Assembly: GCA_024236155.1 (NCBI GenBank)
Contig: JACKLA010000005.1
Coordinates: forward strand, 61,001 to 125,000
Source of the DNA: Sphingomonadaceae bacterium
GTDB lineage: Bacteria > Pseudomonadota > Alphaproteobacteria > Sphingomonadales > Sphingomonadaceae
DNA length: 64,000 nucleotides
Direction of reading: 5' to 3'
Part shown: one piece after another, positions 1 to 8,147 of the stretch
Layout: every line of letters begins with the position of its first letter
Numbering within the stretch: position 1 is the stretch's first letter
Program-made: the position numbers and the translations under genes
Notes under the pieces: model-generated
The model's database searches: none
What the model was told of the DNA's origin: nothing
What the model saw: the letters and a program-made list of their open reading frames with translations, nothing else

Positions 1-2
1 CG

Positions 3-107
3 GCCGAAATGGGCGCGATGTGTGCGTTTCTATGCGGGCAGTACGCGGGCTATATCAACGGCCAGAACTTCCTGATGGACGGCGGGCTTTACCCCGGCAA
101 CTTCTAG
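3..107 (+). CDS. SDR-family oxidoreductase, C-terminal end only (partial)
   Basis: The window opens inside this gene; 34 residues and a TAG stop remain. The tail contains YINGQNFLMDGG followed by YPGNF, the usual end of classical short-chain dehydrogenases/reductases, where the INGQ and DGG residues lie beside the cofactor and substrate pocket. The Rossmann motif and the catalytic Ser-Tyr-Lys lie outside the window, so the substrate cannot be read. It probably belongs to the catabolic cluster that follows, but a strong terminator separates it from the next genes. Confidence 0.75.
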   Translation, partial: AEMGAMCAFLCGQYAGYINGQNFLMDGGLYPGNF

Positions 108-142
108 GCTGGTCGACGCATTGTCGCTTCCGCATGCACAAG

Positions 143-184
143 CGCCGCCGGGCTTCTCTCCAAACCCGGCGGCGTTTGTTGTTT
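143..184 (+). terminator. Rho-independent terminator after the SDR gene
   Basis: Perfect 10-bp GC-rich arms (143-152 and 165-174) with a 12-nt loop are followed by a T-rich tract (TTTGTTGTTT). It ends plus-strand transcription from the SDR gene, about 36 bp after its stop, and lies between it and the convergent YciI-like gene. Confidence 0.8.
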
Positions 185-210
185 CGGCGGCAGCGATTGC
201 CCGCAACTTG

Positions 211-624
211 TCAGCAGAAACTGCCCGAACCGTCGGACAGGTTGATCGAAACGGCGACCGCGCCCTGGAAAATGCCCCACTGGTAGAGCTTGTATTCCAT
301 GATGCCCTTCACAACGAAGGGCTCCTGCTCGGCAATCGCGCGAGCCTCTTCCTCGGTCTTGGCGCGAATCGCCATGAGCCCGCTCAACACCGGCTCGCCC
401 TCGTCGAGATAGGTGGCCGGGCCGGACAGGAAGAGCACCCCTTCCTTCTCCTTCTCAAGCAGCCAGGTGAGGTGCTCGGACTGCACTTCGAGCATGCGGT
501 CGCGATCGATGAATTTCAGTACCATCAGGTAGAAGCGGGCCTGCAATGAGTTTTCCAGCCGCGGTTCCCCCACCGGGATCTTGCCCCGGTCGGAGCGATA
601 TACGAGCAGTCCTTCTTCTTCCAT
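211..624 (-). CDS. YciI-like family protein
   Basis: 137 residues. The middle matches the YciI/YCII alpha-beta fold: an N-terminal strand with YLMVLKFIDRDRM, a segment with HLTWLLEKEKEGVLFLSGP, and the typical EEARAIAEQEPFVVKGIMEYKLYQW near the C-terminus (a split ferredoxin-like dimer fold, related to muconolactone isomerase-like proteins). The ATG at 624 was chosen because AAAGGA lies six bases upstream; an in-frame start further up would add 25 unlike residues. In catabolic clusters such small proteins often act on lactones or ring-cleavage products, but no reaction can be assigned from sequence. Confidence 0.75.
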   Translation of the reverse strand: MEEEGLLVYRSDRGKIPVGEPRLENSLQARFYLMVLKFIDRDRMLEVQSEHLTWLLEKEKEGVLFLSGPATYLDEGEPVLSGLMAIRAKTEEEARAIAEQEPFVVKGIMEYKLYQWGIFQGAVAVSINLSDGSGSFC

Positions 625-720
625 TTCGGGTCCTTTCCCATCGCACCCGCTGCACAATGCGGCAGGCCAGTCATTTCGCGCGGGTCGCCAGCTCGACAAA
701 AGCCACGATCAGCACCCGCA

Positions 721-770
721 TTCTGTTGACATTTACGCGCAGAAATTTATGCAACTGTCAACACTTGAGC
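721..770 (+). promoter_or_regulatory. Promoter with two copies of a shared operator-like motif
   Basis: Two 18-bp sites with core TGTnnACA occur at 721-738 and 753-770, in the same orientation and 32 bp apart (three helical turns). Their cores TGTTGACA and TGTCAACA also form a perfect 8-bp inverted repeat. A candidate -35 TTGACA (726-731) lies in the first site, and a weak -10 TATGCA (748-753) touches the second, so a bound protein would cover the promoter. The start codon of the FAH-family gene is 46 bp downstream. Related sites occur at 2510-2527 and 6800-6817. The core resembles operators of GntR/FCD regulators; the regulator is not in this window. Confidence 0.55.
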
Positions 771-816
771 GGGTTTGCCGCGATGGGTGAGGACAGTTCT
801 GTTAAGGAGTTTGACT

Positions 817-1680
817 ATGCGTCTCGCACGCTTTGAAGTTGGTGGAAGTGAAACGCTCGGCATCGTGGTCGACGAGGGTATTGTCGATCTCGCCAAGGCA
901 GGCCTGCCGTTCGGTTCGATGCTCGAAATCGTCGCGCAGGGCGACACCGCACTGGATGCCATTCGCGCAGCAACCGAAGGGCGCGCAGCCGACTACGCCC
1001 TTGCTGATGTGAAGCTGCTCGCCCCGCTCCGGCCCGGCAAATACATGGGCATCGGGATGAACTTCCAGAAGCATATCGAAGAAGCCATCCGGCTTGGCGT
1101 CGAGCCGCCCAAGTACCAGTACTGGTTCAACAAGCAGACGACCTGCATCAACGATCCGTTCGGCGATATCGATCCGGGCGTCACCGAAAAGCTCGACTAT
1201 GAAGTTGAGCTGGGCATCGTGATCGGCAAGCCCGCAAAATATGTGAAGGCTGCCGATGCGCTCGACCATGTGTTCGGTTATGTTGTGACCAACGATGTGT
1301 CAGGGCGTGACTGGCAGCGCCACACGCGCAGCTTTACCGTTGGCAAGTCGTTCGACACGCACGGCCCGATCGGACCATGGATCGTGACCGCCGACGAAAT
1401 CGAGGACCCGCAAAACCTCAACCTCCGGTCGATCGTGAACGGCGAGCTGCGGCAGGACGATAACACCGCCAACATGGTCTACACGATCGCTGAACAGATC
1501 GAGTATCTTTCCACCGCGTTCACGCTCGAATCCGGAGACATGTTCCTCACCGGCACGCCGCACGGCGTGGGATCGGCGATGGAACCGCCGAGCTTCCTCA
1601 AGCCCGGCGATGTCGTGCGCTGCGAGATCGACGGTATCGGCTACATTGAAAATACCGTCGTGGAATCGAGCTATCGCTGA
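817..1680 (+). CDS. Fumarylacetoacetate hydrolase (FAH) family protein
   Basis: 287 residues. The FAH C-terminal domain is clear: KYMGIGMNFQKH, then the metal-binding DYEVELGIVIGK (Glu-x-Glu), FGYVVTNDVSGRDWQ (metal Asp), and LTGTPHGVGSAMEPP near the end. The family hydrolyses or decarboxylates C-C bonds of 2,4-dioxo or 2-hydroxy-dienoic acids using Mg or Mn in the cytoplasm. The ATG at 817 follows AAGGAG; an upstream in-frame start lacks a ribosome site and would lie near the operator. Next to a dienelactone-hydrolase-like gene and a CoA-transferase/thiolase set, it likely acts in lower-pathway ring-fission product degradation; the substrate is unknown. A second paralog lies at 5849-6706. 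Confidence 0.85.
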   Translation: MRLARFEVGGSETLGIVVDEGIVDLAKAGLPFGSMLEIVAQGDTALDAIRAATEGRAADYALADVKLLAPLRPGKYMGIGMNFQKHIEEAIRLGVEPPKYQYWFNKQTTCINDPFGDIDPGVTEKLDYEVELGIVIGKPAKYVKAADALDHVFGYVVTNDVSGRDWQRHTRSFTVGKSFDTHGPIGPWIVTADEIEDPQNLNLRSIVNGELRQDDNTANMVYTIAEQIEYLSTAFTLESGDMFLTGTPHGVGSAMEPPSFLKPGDVVRCEIDGIGYIENTVVESSYR

Positions 1681-1759
1681 TTCCCGCGTTCGTCCGGCGG
1701 GAAAGTAACGGTCGGGGGGCTGTTCTTTCCCGTCGGGCGGATCACCCGGAGCTGAACCG

Positions 1760-2494
1760 ATGAGCACTCCGCACATTGTCGACTATAGTGCCGATGTCCC
1801 GATGAAGGGTCGGCTGTTCATGCCGGATGCCGATGCGCGCAAGCCAGGCTGCATCCTGATGATCTCGGAAGCACCTGGCCCCGGCGAGAATGTGACCAGC
1901 CGCGCCGCGCGCCTGCAGGAGCGCGGGCACGGCGTCTTCCTTGCCGATTTCCATGGCGGGGGCGAAGTCCTCGAGGACCATACGGAAATCATGGCGCGAC
2001 TGACGGCGCTGCGCGAACAGCCAGATGTCCCGTTGAACCGCGGGATGGCAGCACTCGAAACACTGCAATCGATCCCCGAACTGGCCGGGGAGCCGGTTAT
2101 CGCGGCGGGCTATTGTTTCGGCGGCACCATCGCTCTCGATATGGGCCGATATGGCGCACAACTTGCCGCGATTGCCGGGTTTCATTCCGGCCTCACCCCG
2201 CTCGGTGGGGTGACTTCGGTTGCCGACTGGAAAGCGACCGGCGTGCTGGCATGCATCGGCGCTGACGATCCGACCATATCCGCCAGCGAGCGCGCCGCTT
2301 TCGAAATGGAAATGCTCGATCGCGGCGGCGAGTGGACGCTCCAGGTTTATGGCGGGGTCATCCACGCGTTCACGGATCGGAATATCGAACGGATCGGCAT
2401 GCCCGATTTCGCTCGTTACGACCGCTGGGCGGATGAACAATCCTGGTGTGCATTCCTGCAACTGATCGATCACGCATCGCAGGTGCAGGAATGA
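1760..2494 (+). CDS. Dienelactone hydrolase family protein
   Basis: 244 residues, an alpha/beta-hydrolase of the dienelactone hydrolase type. The nucleophile motif is GYCFGG (Cys in place of Ser), followed by GADDP, where the catalytic Asp is expected, and by GVIHAF, which carries the catalytic His. True dienelactone hydrolases open 4-carboxymethylenebut-2-en-4-olide; many relatives act on other lactones or esters, so the substrate is open. It starts 80 bp after the FAH gene and is probably cotranscribed with it. The ATG at 1760 follows CGGAG. Confidence 0.85.
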   Translation: MSTPHIVDYSADVPMKGRLFMPDADARKPGCILMISEAPGPGENVTSRAARLQERGHGVFLADFHGGGEVLEDHTEIMARLTALREQPDVPLNRGMAALETLQSIPELAGEPVIAAGYCFGGTIALDMGRYGAQLAAIAGFHSGLTPLGGVTSVADWKATGVLACIGADDPTISASERAAFEMEMLDRGGEWTLQVYGGVIHAFTDRNIERIGMPDFARYDRWADEQSWCAFLQLIDHASQVQE

Positions 2495-2509
2495 CACTCC
2501 AGCCTTTTC

Positions 2510-2558
2510 ATGTGTAAACATTTAAACGGTTGATGCCAAAAAGTGGCGACATTATAGC
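2510..2558 (+). promoter_or_regulatory. Promoter region of the CoA-transferase operon with operator-like site
   Basis: Site 2510-2527 (core TGTAAACATTT) matches the site at 6800-6817 in 13 of 18 positions. Just downstream lies a promoter-like pair, TTGATG (2530-2535) and TATAGC (2553-2558), with a 17-bp spacer. Here the site is upstream of -35, unlike the other copies, which overlap the promoter core. The start codon of the CoA-transferase alpha gene is at 2663, leaving a leader of about 95 nt. Confidence 0.45.
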
Positions 2559-2662
2559 GCAATCACACATGTCGCCTTTGCCACCCCCACAAGGCCGTGA
2601 GGCAGGTGGTCGAGAGGAAAATCGCGCTCCAGCGCGGATGGCTGCAACGGGAAGAATCGAAT

Positions 2663-3370
2663 ATGGAGAAAGTCTGTCAAACCGCTGCCGAGGCGATGAA
2701 AGACGTCCTGCGTGACGGCATCACGCTCATGGCTGGCGGCTTCGGCCTGTGCGGCGTGCCCGAACGCCTGATCGCCGAAGTCCAGCGTTCGGGGATCACC
2801 GGGCTGACCGTCATCTCGAACAATTGCGGCATGACGGGCGAAGGGCTTTGGCACCTGCTCGACGCCGGGCAGATACAGAAGATGGTCGGCTCCTATATCG
2901 GCGACAACAAACTGCTCGAAACCAAGGTACTGGAAGAAACCATCGATTTCGAGCTCGTGCCGCAAGGAACGCTGGCAGAGCGCATGCGGGCCGGCGGTGC
3001 CGGTATTCCGGCATTCTTCACCGCCACCGGCGCAGGAACCGTTATCGCCGAAGGCAAACCGGTCGAGACTTTCGAAGGCCAGGAATATGTCATGGAACGC
3101 TGGCTGCGTGCCGACCTGTCGCTGGTCAAGGCGTGGAAGGCGGACCCCGAAGGCAACCTGATCTTCCGCAAGACCGCGCGCAATTTCAATCCGGTCATGG
3201 CGACCGCAGGCAGGTTCACCGTCGCCGAAGTCGAAGAGATCGTCCCGCTGGGTGAATTGCCCGCAGACCAGATCCACACGCCGGGCATCTATGTCGACCG
3301 CGTCGTCCAGATGCCGCCGACCGGCAAGATCGAAAAACGCACCGAACGCCCAAGGGAAATCGCATCATGA
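2663..3370 (+). CDS. 3-oxoacid (3-oxoadipate-type) CoA-transferase, subunit A
   Basis: 235 residues. It has the CoA-transferase family I alpha signature [13 protein letters not shown] near residue 30, then [28 protein letters not shown] and [10 protein letters not shown]. The form is closer to ScoA (succinyl-CoA:3-oxoacid CoA-transferase) than to classic PcaI, but the coupled PcaF-like thiolase suggests that it activates a 3-oxo-dicarboxylic acid such as 3-oxoadipate with CoA from succinyl-CoA. It forms a heteromer with the next gene, whose start overlaps its stop in ATGA. The start at 2663 (MEKV) gives the normal family length; an upstream in-frame start would add 22 unrelated residues. Confidence 0.88.
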   Translation: MEKVCQTAAEAMKDVLRDGITLMAGGFGLCGVPERLIAEVQRSGITGLTVISNNCGMTGEGLWHLLDAGQIQKMVGSYIGDNKLLETKVLEETIDFELVPQGTLAERMRAGGAGIPAFFTATGAGTVIAEGKPVETFEGQEYVMERWLRADLSLVKAWKADPEGNLIFRKTARNFNPVMATAGRFTVAEVEEIVPLGELPADQIHTPGIYVDRVVQMPPTGKIEKRTERPREIAS

Positions 3371-4008
3371 GCACGCATGGCTGGGACAGGAACGCGATGG
3401 CCGCTCGCGCCGCGCAGGAACTGGAAGACGGATATTACGTCAACCTCGGCATCGGCATTCCTACGCTGGTGGCAAACCATGTGCCGGATGGGCTCAAAGT
3501 CACCCTGCAATCCGAAAATGGCATGCTCGGCATCGGACCCTATCCCTACGAGGGAGAGGCCGATCCCGACCTGATCAACGCGGGCAAGGAAACCGTGACG
3601 GAAGCCCCGGGGGCAAGCTTCTTTTCCTCGGCGGACAGCTTCGCCATGATCCGCGGTGGCCATGTCGACCTTGCGATCCTTGGCGCGATGGAAGTCGCCG
3701 CCAATGGTGACCTCGCCAACTGGTCGATCCCGGGCAAGATGATGAAGGGCATCGGGGGCGCGATGGATCTCGTCGCCGGCGTACGCCGCATCGTTGTGCT
3801 GATGGAACATGTCAGCCGCGCGGGTCGCCCCAAGATCCTCGACGCCTGCACATTGCCATTGACCGGTAAGCAAGTGGTGGACCGGATCATCACCGACCTC
3901 GGCGTGTTCGACTGCGACAAGCAGGCGGGCAAGCTCACCGTGGTTGAGATGGCGCCGGGCGTCACGATGGATGAATTGCGTGAGAAGACAGGAGTTCCCC
4001 TTGGCTGA
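3367..4008 (+). CDS. 3-oxoacid (3-oxoadipate-type) CoA-transferase, subunit B
   Basis: 213 residues. The beta-subunit motif [12 protein letters not shown] carries the catalytic Glu that forms the enzyme-CoA thioester. It is preceded by [18 protein letters not shown] and followed by [21 protein letters not shown], all typical. It overlaps subunit A by four bases (ATGA) and the thiolase by eight bases, so the three genes are translationally coupled. With subunit A it should transfer CoA from succinyl-CoA to a 3-oxoacid in the cytoplasm. Confidence 0.9.
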   Translation: MSTHGWDRNAMAARAAQELEDGYYVNLGIGIPTLVANHVPDGLKVTLQSENGMLGIGPYPYEGEADPDLINAGKETVTEAPGASFFSSADSFAMIRGGHVDLAILGAMEVAANGDLANWSIPGKMMKGIGGAMDLVAGVRRIVVLMEHVSRAGRPKILDACTLPLTGKQVVDRIITDLGVFDCDKQAGKLTVVEMAPGVTMDELREKTGVPLG

Positions 4009-5200
4009 AGCTTGGATTTGCGATGCCGTCCGCACACCGATCGGTCGCTACGGCGGCGCGCTCGCTGCGGTTCGCCCGGACGATATGGCCGCCGACATGT
4101 TGCGCGCCCTTACCGCCCGCAACCCGGGTTTCGATCCGGCGGAAGTCGGGCAGGTAATCTTCGGTTGCACCAACCAGGCAGGTGAAGACAGCCGCGATGT
4201 CGCGCGCATGGCGGTGCTGCTGGCCGGCATGCCGGAAACGGTCCCGGCAATCACCGTGAACCGGCTGTGTGCCTCGGGCCTCGATGCTGTCGCCATGGCG
4301 GCCAACGCAATCAATGCGGGCGAAATCGACCTTGCCATAGCCGGCGGCGTGGAATCGATGACCCGCGCGCCCTTCGCCATGGGCAAGCAGGGGCGGCCAT
4401 GGGCGCGCGAATCGCTGATGGAAGACACAACGATCGGCTGGCGCTTCGTCAATCCGGCGATGAAGGAAGCCTATGGCGTCGAAGCCATGCCGGAAACGGC
4501 CGAGAACGTGGCTGATGACTGGAAGATCGCGCGCGAGGATCAGGACGCATTTGCGCTGCGCAGCCAGCAGCGTATGGCCGCAGCGATCGCAAATGGCTAT
4601 CACGCGGACGAAATCGTCCCTGTCGAGATCACCGGGCGCAAGCCGGTCACCGTTTCGGCAGACGAGCACCCCCGCCCCGAAACCACATTGGATGACCTTA
4701 CCCGGCTCAAGCCCTTCGTGCGGCGCGACGGCACGATCACCGCAGGCAACGCCTCGGGTGTGAACGACGGTGCGGCTGCGCTGATCGTGGCGACGGAAGA
4801 CGCCGCGAAGCGCAATGGCCTCGTGCCGCGTGCGCGCATTCTGGGCGCCGCTTCGGCGGGTGTTGCCCCGCGGGTCATGGGTATCGGCCCGGTCGCGTCA
4901 ACACGGCGACTCAACGAACGGCTCGGCCTCGCAATGGACGACTATGACCTGATCGAACTTAACGAGGCTTTCGCCGCGCAGGCGCTGGCCGTGTTGCGCG
5001 ATCTGGGCGTCGCGGACGATGCGGAGCATGTGAATCCCCATGGCGGCGCCATAGCCATGGGTCACCCGCTCGGCATGTCCGGCACCCGGCTGGCAATGAC
5101 GGCGGTTCACGGACTGGAAGTGCGCGGCGGCAAGCGCGCGCTGGCAACCATGTGTGTCGGCGTCGGTCAGGGCGTATCGCTCGCACTCGAACGCGCCTGA
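4001..5200 (+). CDS. pcaF: 3-oxoadipyl-CoA thiolase-like acetyl-CoA acyltransferase
   Basis: 399 residues with a TTG start at 4001, chosen because GGAG sits six bases upstream and the next residues, [18 protein letters not shown], are the conserved N-terminus of PcaF-type thiolases. A start 57 bases further upstream lacks a ribosome site. The nucleophilic Cys is in [11 protein letters not shown], the His in [14 protein letters not shown], and the second Cys in [10 protein letters not shown]. It should cleave 3-oxoadipyl-CoA (or a close homologue) to succinyl-CoA and acetyl-CoA, completing the lower pathway begun by the CoA-transferase, which its start overlaps. Confidence 0.88.
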   Translation: MAEAWICDAVRTPIGRYGGALAAVRPDDMAADMLRALTARNPGFDPAEVGQVIFGCTNQAGEDSRDVARMAVLLAGMPETVPAITVNRLCASGLDAVAMAANAINAGEIDLAIAGGVESMTRAPFAMGKQGRPWARESLMEDTTIGWRFVNPAMKEAYGVEAMPETAENVADDWKIAREDQDAFALRSQQRMAAAIANGYHADEIVPVEITGRKPVTVSADEHPRPETTLDDLTRLKPFVRRDGTITAGNASGVNDGAAALIVATEDAAKRNGLVPRARILGAASAGVAPRVMGIGPVASTRRLNERLGLAMDDYDLIELNEAFAAQALAVLRDLGVADDAEHVNPHGGAIAMGHPLGMSGTRLAMTAVHGLEVRGGKRALATMCVGVGQGVSLALERA

Positions 5201-5215
5201 ACCGGCGCGACAGGC

Positions 5216-5227
5216 ATATTGCAATAT
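5216..5227. promoter_or_regulatory. Perfect 12-bp palindrome upstream of the azoreductase gene
   Basis: ATATTGCAATAT is self-complementary over all 12 bases and AT-rich in GC-rich surroundings. It ends three bases before the CAGGAG ribosome site of the gene at 5245, in the 44-bp gap after the thiolase. It may be an operator for a separate promoter. Confidence 0.3.
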
Positions 5228-5244
5228 TATCAGGAGTCTAACAG

Positions 5245-5838
5245 ATGCAAATTCTTCGGATCGACAGCGCGGTCACGGGCGCAAACGCCATTTCCCGCAA
5301 GCTGACCCAGGCGATGACCGACCATTTCATGGCCACCAATCCCGGCGCCACACTGGTCGAACGGGATCTGGAAAAGGATCCGCTGCCCCATATCGATCAG
5401 GTGACGACCGGCGCAATCCGCATGCCACCGGAAGATCACACGCCGGAAATGGCGGCGGCATACCCGGCAGAGCGGGCCGTTCTCGACGAATTCCTTGCTT
5501 CCGATGTCGTGATCATCGGTGCGCCAATGTACAACTTCACCGTTCCCACGCAGCTCAAGGCATGGATCGACCGGCTGGGCGTGCCGCGCGTGACCTTCGC
5601 CTATAGCGAAACCGGGCCCAAGGGTCTTGCCGGTGGTCGCCGGGTGATCATCGCCTCCAGCCGGGGCGGCGTCTACGAAACGGGCGGCCCGGCCGATTTC
5701 CAGGAAGCCCTGTTGCTCGGCTTCTTCCGCTTTATCGGGCTGGAGGCCGAGATCGTCCGTGTGCAGGGGATCGGCTTCGGGCCAGAGGCGCTCGAAAAGA
5801 GCATGGCCGAAGCCATGTCGCAGATCGCCGCGCTGTAA
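5245..5838 (+). CDS. FMN-dependent NADH-azoreductase / quinone reductase (AzoR-like)
   Basis: 197 residues of the flavodoxin-like AzoR family. Visible are the N-terminal strand MQILRIDSAV, the FMN-contacting APMYNFTVPTQLKAWIDRL, and SSRGGVYE in the second FMN loop. Members are FMN homodimers that reduce azo bonds, quinones or nitroaromatics with NAD(P)H. CAGGAG lies eight bases before the ATG. Downstream of the CoA-transferase/thiolase genes it may protect against quinones formed during aromatic catabolism; this is inference. Confidence 0.85.
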   Translation: MQILRIDSAVTGANAISRKLTQAMTDHFMATNPGATLVERDLEKDPLPHIDQVTTGAIRMPPEDHTPEMAAAYPAERAVLDEFLASDVVIIGAPMYNFTVPTQLKAWIDRLGVPRVTFAYSETGPKGLAGGRRVIIASSRGGVYETGGPADFQEALLLGFFRFIGLEAEIVRVQGIGFGPEALEKSMAEAMSQIAAL

Positions 5839-5848
5839 CGCGCTTCGA

Positions 5849-6706
5849 TCAGCGGGCTTCCAACTCGACGGGATTGGACAACACACCGATCCCGTCGATT
5901 TCGACTTCGCACAGATCGCCGGGCTGCATGAACAGCGGCGGATCGCGGAAAAGGCCGACACCGGCCGGCGTCCCGGTGATGATGACATCGCCGGGCACCA
6001 GCTCGAAGGCCTGCGAGCATGCCTCGATCAGGCTTGCCACGTCGAAGATCATTTCGGAGGTATTGCCGTCCTGCATCGTCACTCCGTTCAGGCGAGTGCG
6101 GATGCCGAGGCCCTTGGCTCCTGACGGCAGTTCATCGGCAGTTACCAGTTCGGGGCCAAAGCTTCCCGAACGGTCGAAATTCTTGCCGACCATCCATTGA
6201 TGCGTCTTGCGCTGGTAATCGCGCACCGAACCATCGTTGAAAACCGAATAGCCGAACACATGGTCCAGCGCATCGGCGGCAGCGATATGACGGCCAGCCT
6301 TGCCGATGATCACCGCCAGTTCGACCTCGAAGTCGAACTGATCGGACAGGAACGGCTTGATGATCGCGGCGTCGTGCCCGACCCATGAACTTGGGAAGCG
6401 GTTGAACAGGACCGGAAATTCCTTCACGCGCATGCCGCCTTCGGTAGCGTGGCAGTGATAGTTCACCCCTACGGCGATGGCTTTCTCCGGTGCCATGACT
6501 GGAGGCAGCAGGCAGAGGTCGGCCAGCTTCAGGCGGGGATGGATACCGTCGGCAACCTGTTGCACCTGTTCGATAGCGTCCGGTCCCGCTGCAATGAGGG
6601 CATCGACACTTTCGACTATGCCAAGCGCTGTAAGGTCGACGACCTCATCCCCGATCTTCAGCCCTGCCGCATAGCCCCCGGGCGTTTCGAAATTGACCAA
6701 TCGCAT
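5849..6706 (-). CDS. FAH family protein, second copy
   Basis: 285 residues on the minus strand, convergent with the azoreductase gene (10-bp gap). FAH-domain motifs are present: AIAVGVNYHCH, FDFEVELAVIIGK (metal Glu-x-Glu), FGYSVFNDGSVRDYQ (metal Asp) and ITGTPAGVGLFRDPP. The ATG at 6706 (MRLVNFET) is preferred over one 14 codons upstream because GGGGAG lies in range. It resembles the first FAH protein (817-1680) in overall plan but differs in the central region, including CHATEGGMRV and the NDGSVRD loop, so it probably acts on a different intermediate. It is divergent from the flavin reductase gene across a promoter carrying the shared operator-like motif. Confidence 0.85.
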   Translation of the reverse strand: MRLVNFETPGGYAAGLKIGDEVVDLTALGIVESVDALIAAGPDAIEQVQQVADGIHPRLKLADLCLLPPVMAPEKAIAVGVNYHCHATEGGMRVKEFPVLFNRFPSSWVGHDAAIIKPFLSDQFDFEVELAVIIGKAGRHIAAADALDHVFGYSVFNDGSVRDYQRKTHQWMVGKNFDRSGSFGPELVTADELPSGAKGLGIRTRLNGVTMQDGNTSEMIFDVASLIEACSQAFELVPGDVIITGTPAGVGLFRDPPLFMQPGDLCEVEIDGIGVLSNPVELEAR

Positions 6707-6781
6707 GTGAAACCGGCTCCCCTGATCCAATCCGGAAATGACGGGCAAGGCCTAAACGCGGGCACGCAAACAGGCAACAGT

Positions 6782-6817
6782 TTGACCCGAAATAGTTTAA
6801 ACTGTATACATTTGAGC
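6782..6817 (+). promoter_or_regulatory. Strong promoter overlapped by the shared operator-like motif
   Basis: A sigma70-like promoter is visible: TTGACC (6782-6787), 17-bp spacer, TATACA (6805-6810). The operator-like site 6800-6817 (core TGTATACA, a perfect palindrome) contains the -10 box, and a GTTTAAAC palindrome adjoins it. It matches the site at 753-770 in 15 of 18 positions. The region lies between the divergent second FAH gene and the flavin reductase gene, so one bound protein could control both. Confidence 0.6.
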
Positions 6818-6890
6818 TACCTTCGGTAATGCGAGGCCATTCGGATCGGCTCAAAAAACCGGCGCAATCAACCAGGGGAGAGTGTTGCAC

Positions 6891-7391
6891 ATGTCAGGTC
6901 AGGACAGTGATGGGGTTTCAACCGACTTCCGGCTTGCCCTGCGCGGCATCGCGGCGACGGTGTGCATCGTTGCCACGACCGACGGAACCCACAAGCGCGG
7001 GATGACCGTCACCTCGGTGACCTCGGTCAGCCTCGACCCGCCCGCCATCCTCGTTTGCGTCAACAAGTCCGCGTCGATCAACGAGATCCTGCGCGTGGCC
7101 GATGGCTTCTCGGTCAACATTCTGAGCTCAGCGCAACAGGCCGTGTCGAATGCCTTTAGCGGCGCACTTTCCGCAGAAGAGAGATTCGAAGTCGGAGACT
7201 GGCAGGAAGATCCCCGGACCGGCCTGCCCTATCTGGCAGATGCGCAGTCAACGATCTTGTGCAACAAGTCAGCTGCATTCCCGATCGGCACGCACATGAT
7301 CGTGGTCGGCGATGTCAGCCGGGTCGCAAGCAACCAAAGCTGCGATCCGCTGATCTATCACAATGCAGACTATGCGGCGTTAACGAAATAG
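6891..7391 (+). CDS. Flavin reductase family protein (FMN-binding split barrel)
   Basis: 166 residues. The HpaC/ActVB-like flavin reductase domain is shown by RGIAATVCIVATTDG, RGMTVTSVTSVSLDPPAILVCVN, a FSVNILSSAQQ strand and GTHMIVVGDV near the C-terminus. These enzymes supply reduced FMN or FAD to a partner flavin monooxygenase. No monooxygenase gene is in the window, so the partner must be elsewhere. AGGGGAG lies ten bases before the ATG at 6891; a GTG at 6882 is too close to that site. Transcription is probably from the operator-covered promoter upstream. Confidence 0.85.
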   Translation: MSGQDSDGVSTDFRLALRGIAATVCIVATTDGTHKRGMTVTSVTSVSLDPPAILVCVNKSASINEILRVADGFSVNILSSAQQAVSNAFSGALSAEERFEVGDWQEDPRTGLPYLADAQSTILCNKSAAFPIGTHMIVVGDVSRVASNQSCDPLIYHNADYAALTK

Positions 7392-7478
7392 GTCGCTGCG
7401 CGGCAAGCCCCTTCGATAGCAAGCGCGATCCGAAAGACCTGACGATTGCGTCGCGAAATTCCCGGCAGCTGACTGCAG

Positions 7479-8114
7479 CTATCGAGGCTTGAGGCCGTTT
7501 GCGATCAGCTCGTTGGCAACCCGCGCAATATCGTCGGCATCTGCCCTGCCTTCGCCCCATATCGCGTAGCGCAGGCCGAGGAACACGTTCATTCCCATGA
7601 TCGCCCAGGCATACGCCTCATGCGGATTGGCGCGCAGTTGCCCCTTGGCGGCGCCTTCCTCCAGCCGCGCGAGGATGCGGGCCGCGATAGTCTCATAGTG
7701 AGTGCGATAGCTCGCCGGGTCGACGAATTCAGCCTCGTCGATGATGCGATAGACTTCCTTGTGCTCGGCAGCAAAGCGCAGGAAAGCGGCAAGCGCCTCG
7801 CGCTCTATGTCGAGTGCCGCCATCGGTGCAGTCAGTGCTCCTCGCGCGGCGCGTGTCACTGAATCGCTCATGTCCCGCACCAGCGCACGGAAGATCGCGT
7901 CCTTCGAATCGAAATAGGTGTAGAAAGTGCCCAGCGCCACGCCTGCACTGCGGGTGATCCCGCTGATCGACGCTTCGTGAAATCCCTTCTCGCCAAATTC
8001 GGCCGCCGCTGCATCGAGCAGCTTGCGCAAGGTCCGGCGCCCGCGCTCGGTGCGCGGTGCCTTGTCGGCAACGGCGTGATCGCCGCTTCGTTCGATGGTC
8101 GTCCCCCGTTCCAT
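7479..8114 (-). CDS. TetR-family transcriptional regulator
   Basis: 211 residues. The N-terminal helix-turn-helix is clear (LLDAAAAEFGEKGFHEAS, then GVALGTFYTYFDSKDAI), followed by an all-helical ligand domain without close motifs. It is divergent from the TonB-dependent receptor gene at 8221, and two inverted repeats lie between them, so it probably represses that gene and itself. The ATG at 8114 is preferred: a longer in-frame version would begin with TTG inside the operator region. No ribosome site is obvious. The ligand may be the substrate imported by the receptor. Confidence 0.85.
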   Translation of the reverse strand: MERGTTIERSGDHAVADKAPRTERGRRTLRKLLDAAAAEFGEKGFHEASISGITRSAGVALGTFYTYFDSKDAIFRALVRDMSDSVTRAARGALTAPMAALDIEREALAAFLRFAAEHKEVYRIIDEAEFVDPASYRTHYETIAARILARLEEGAAKGQLRANPHEAYAWAIMGMNVFLGLRYAIWGEGRADADDIARVANELIANGLKPR

Positions 8115-8147
8115 TGGGCTGTGACTAAGCGGCAACAGTGCGGAACA

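Noticed and set aside
1681..1703. A hairpin TTCCCGC...GCGGGAA after the first FAH gene, considered as terminator
   Set aside because: Arms are only 7 bp and no T-tract follows, so it was not listed. It may be a weak pause between two cotranscribed genes.
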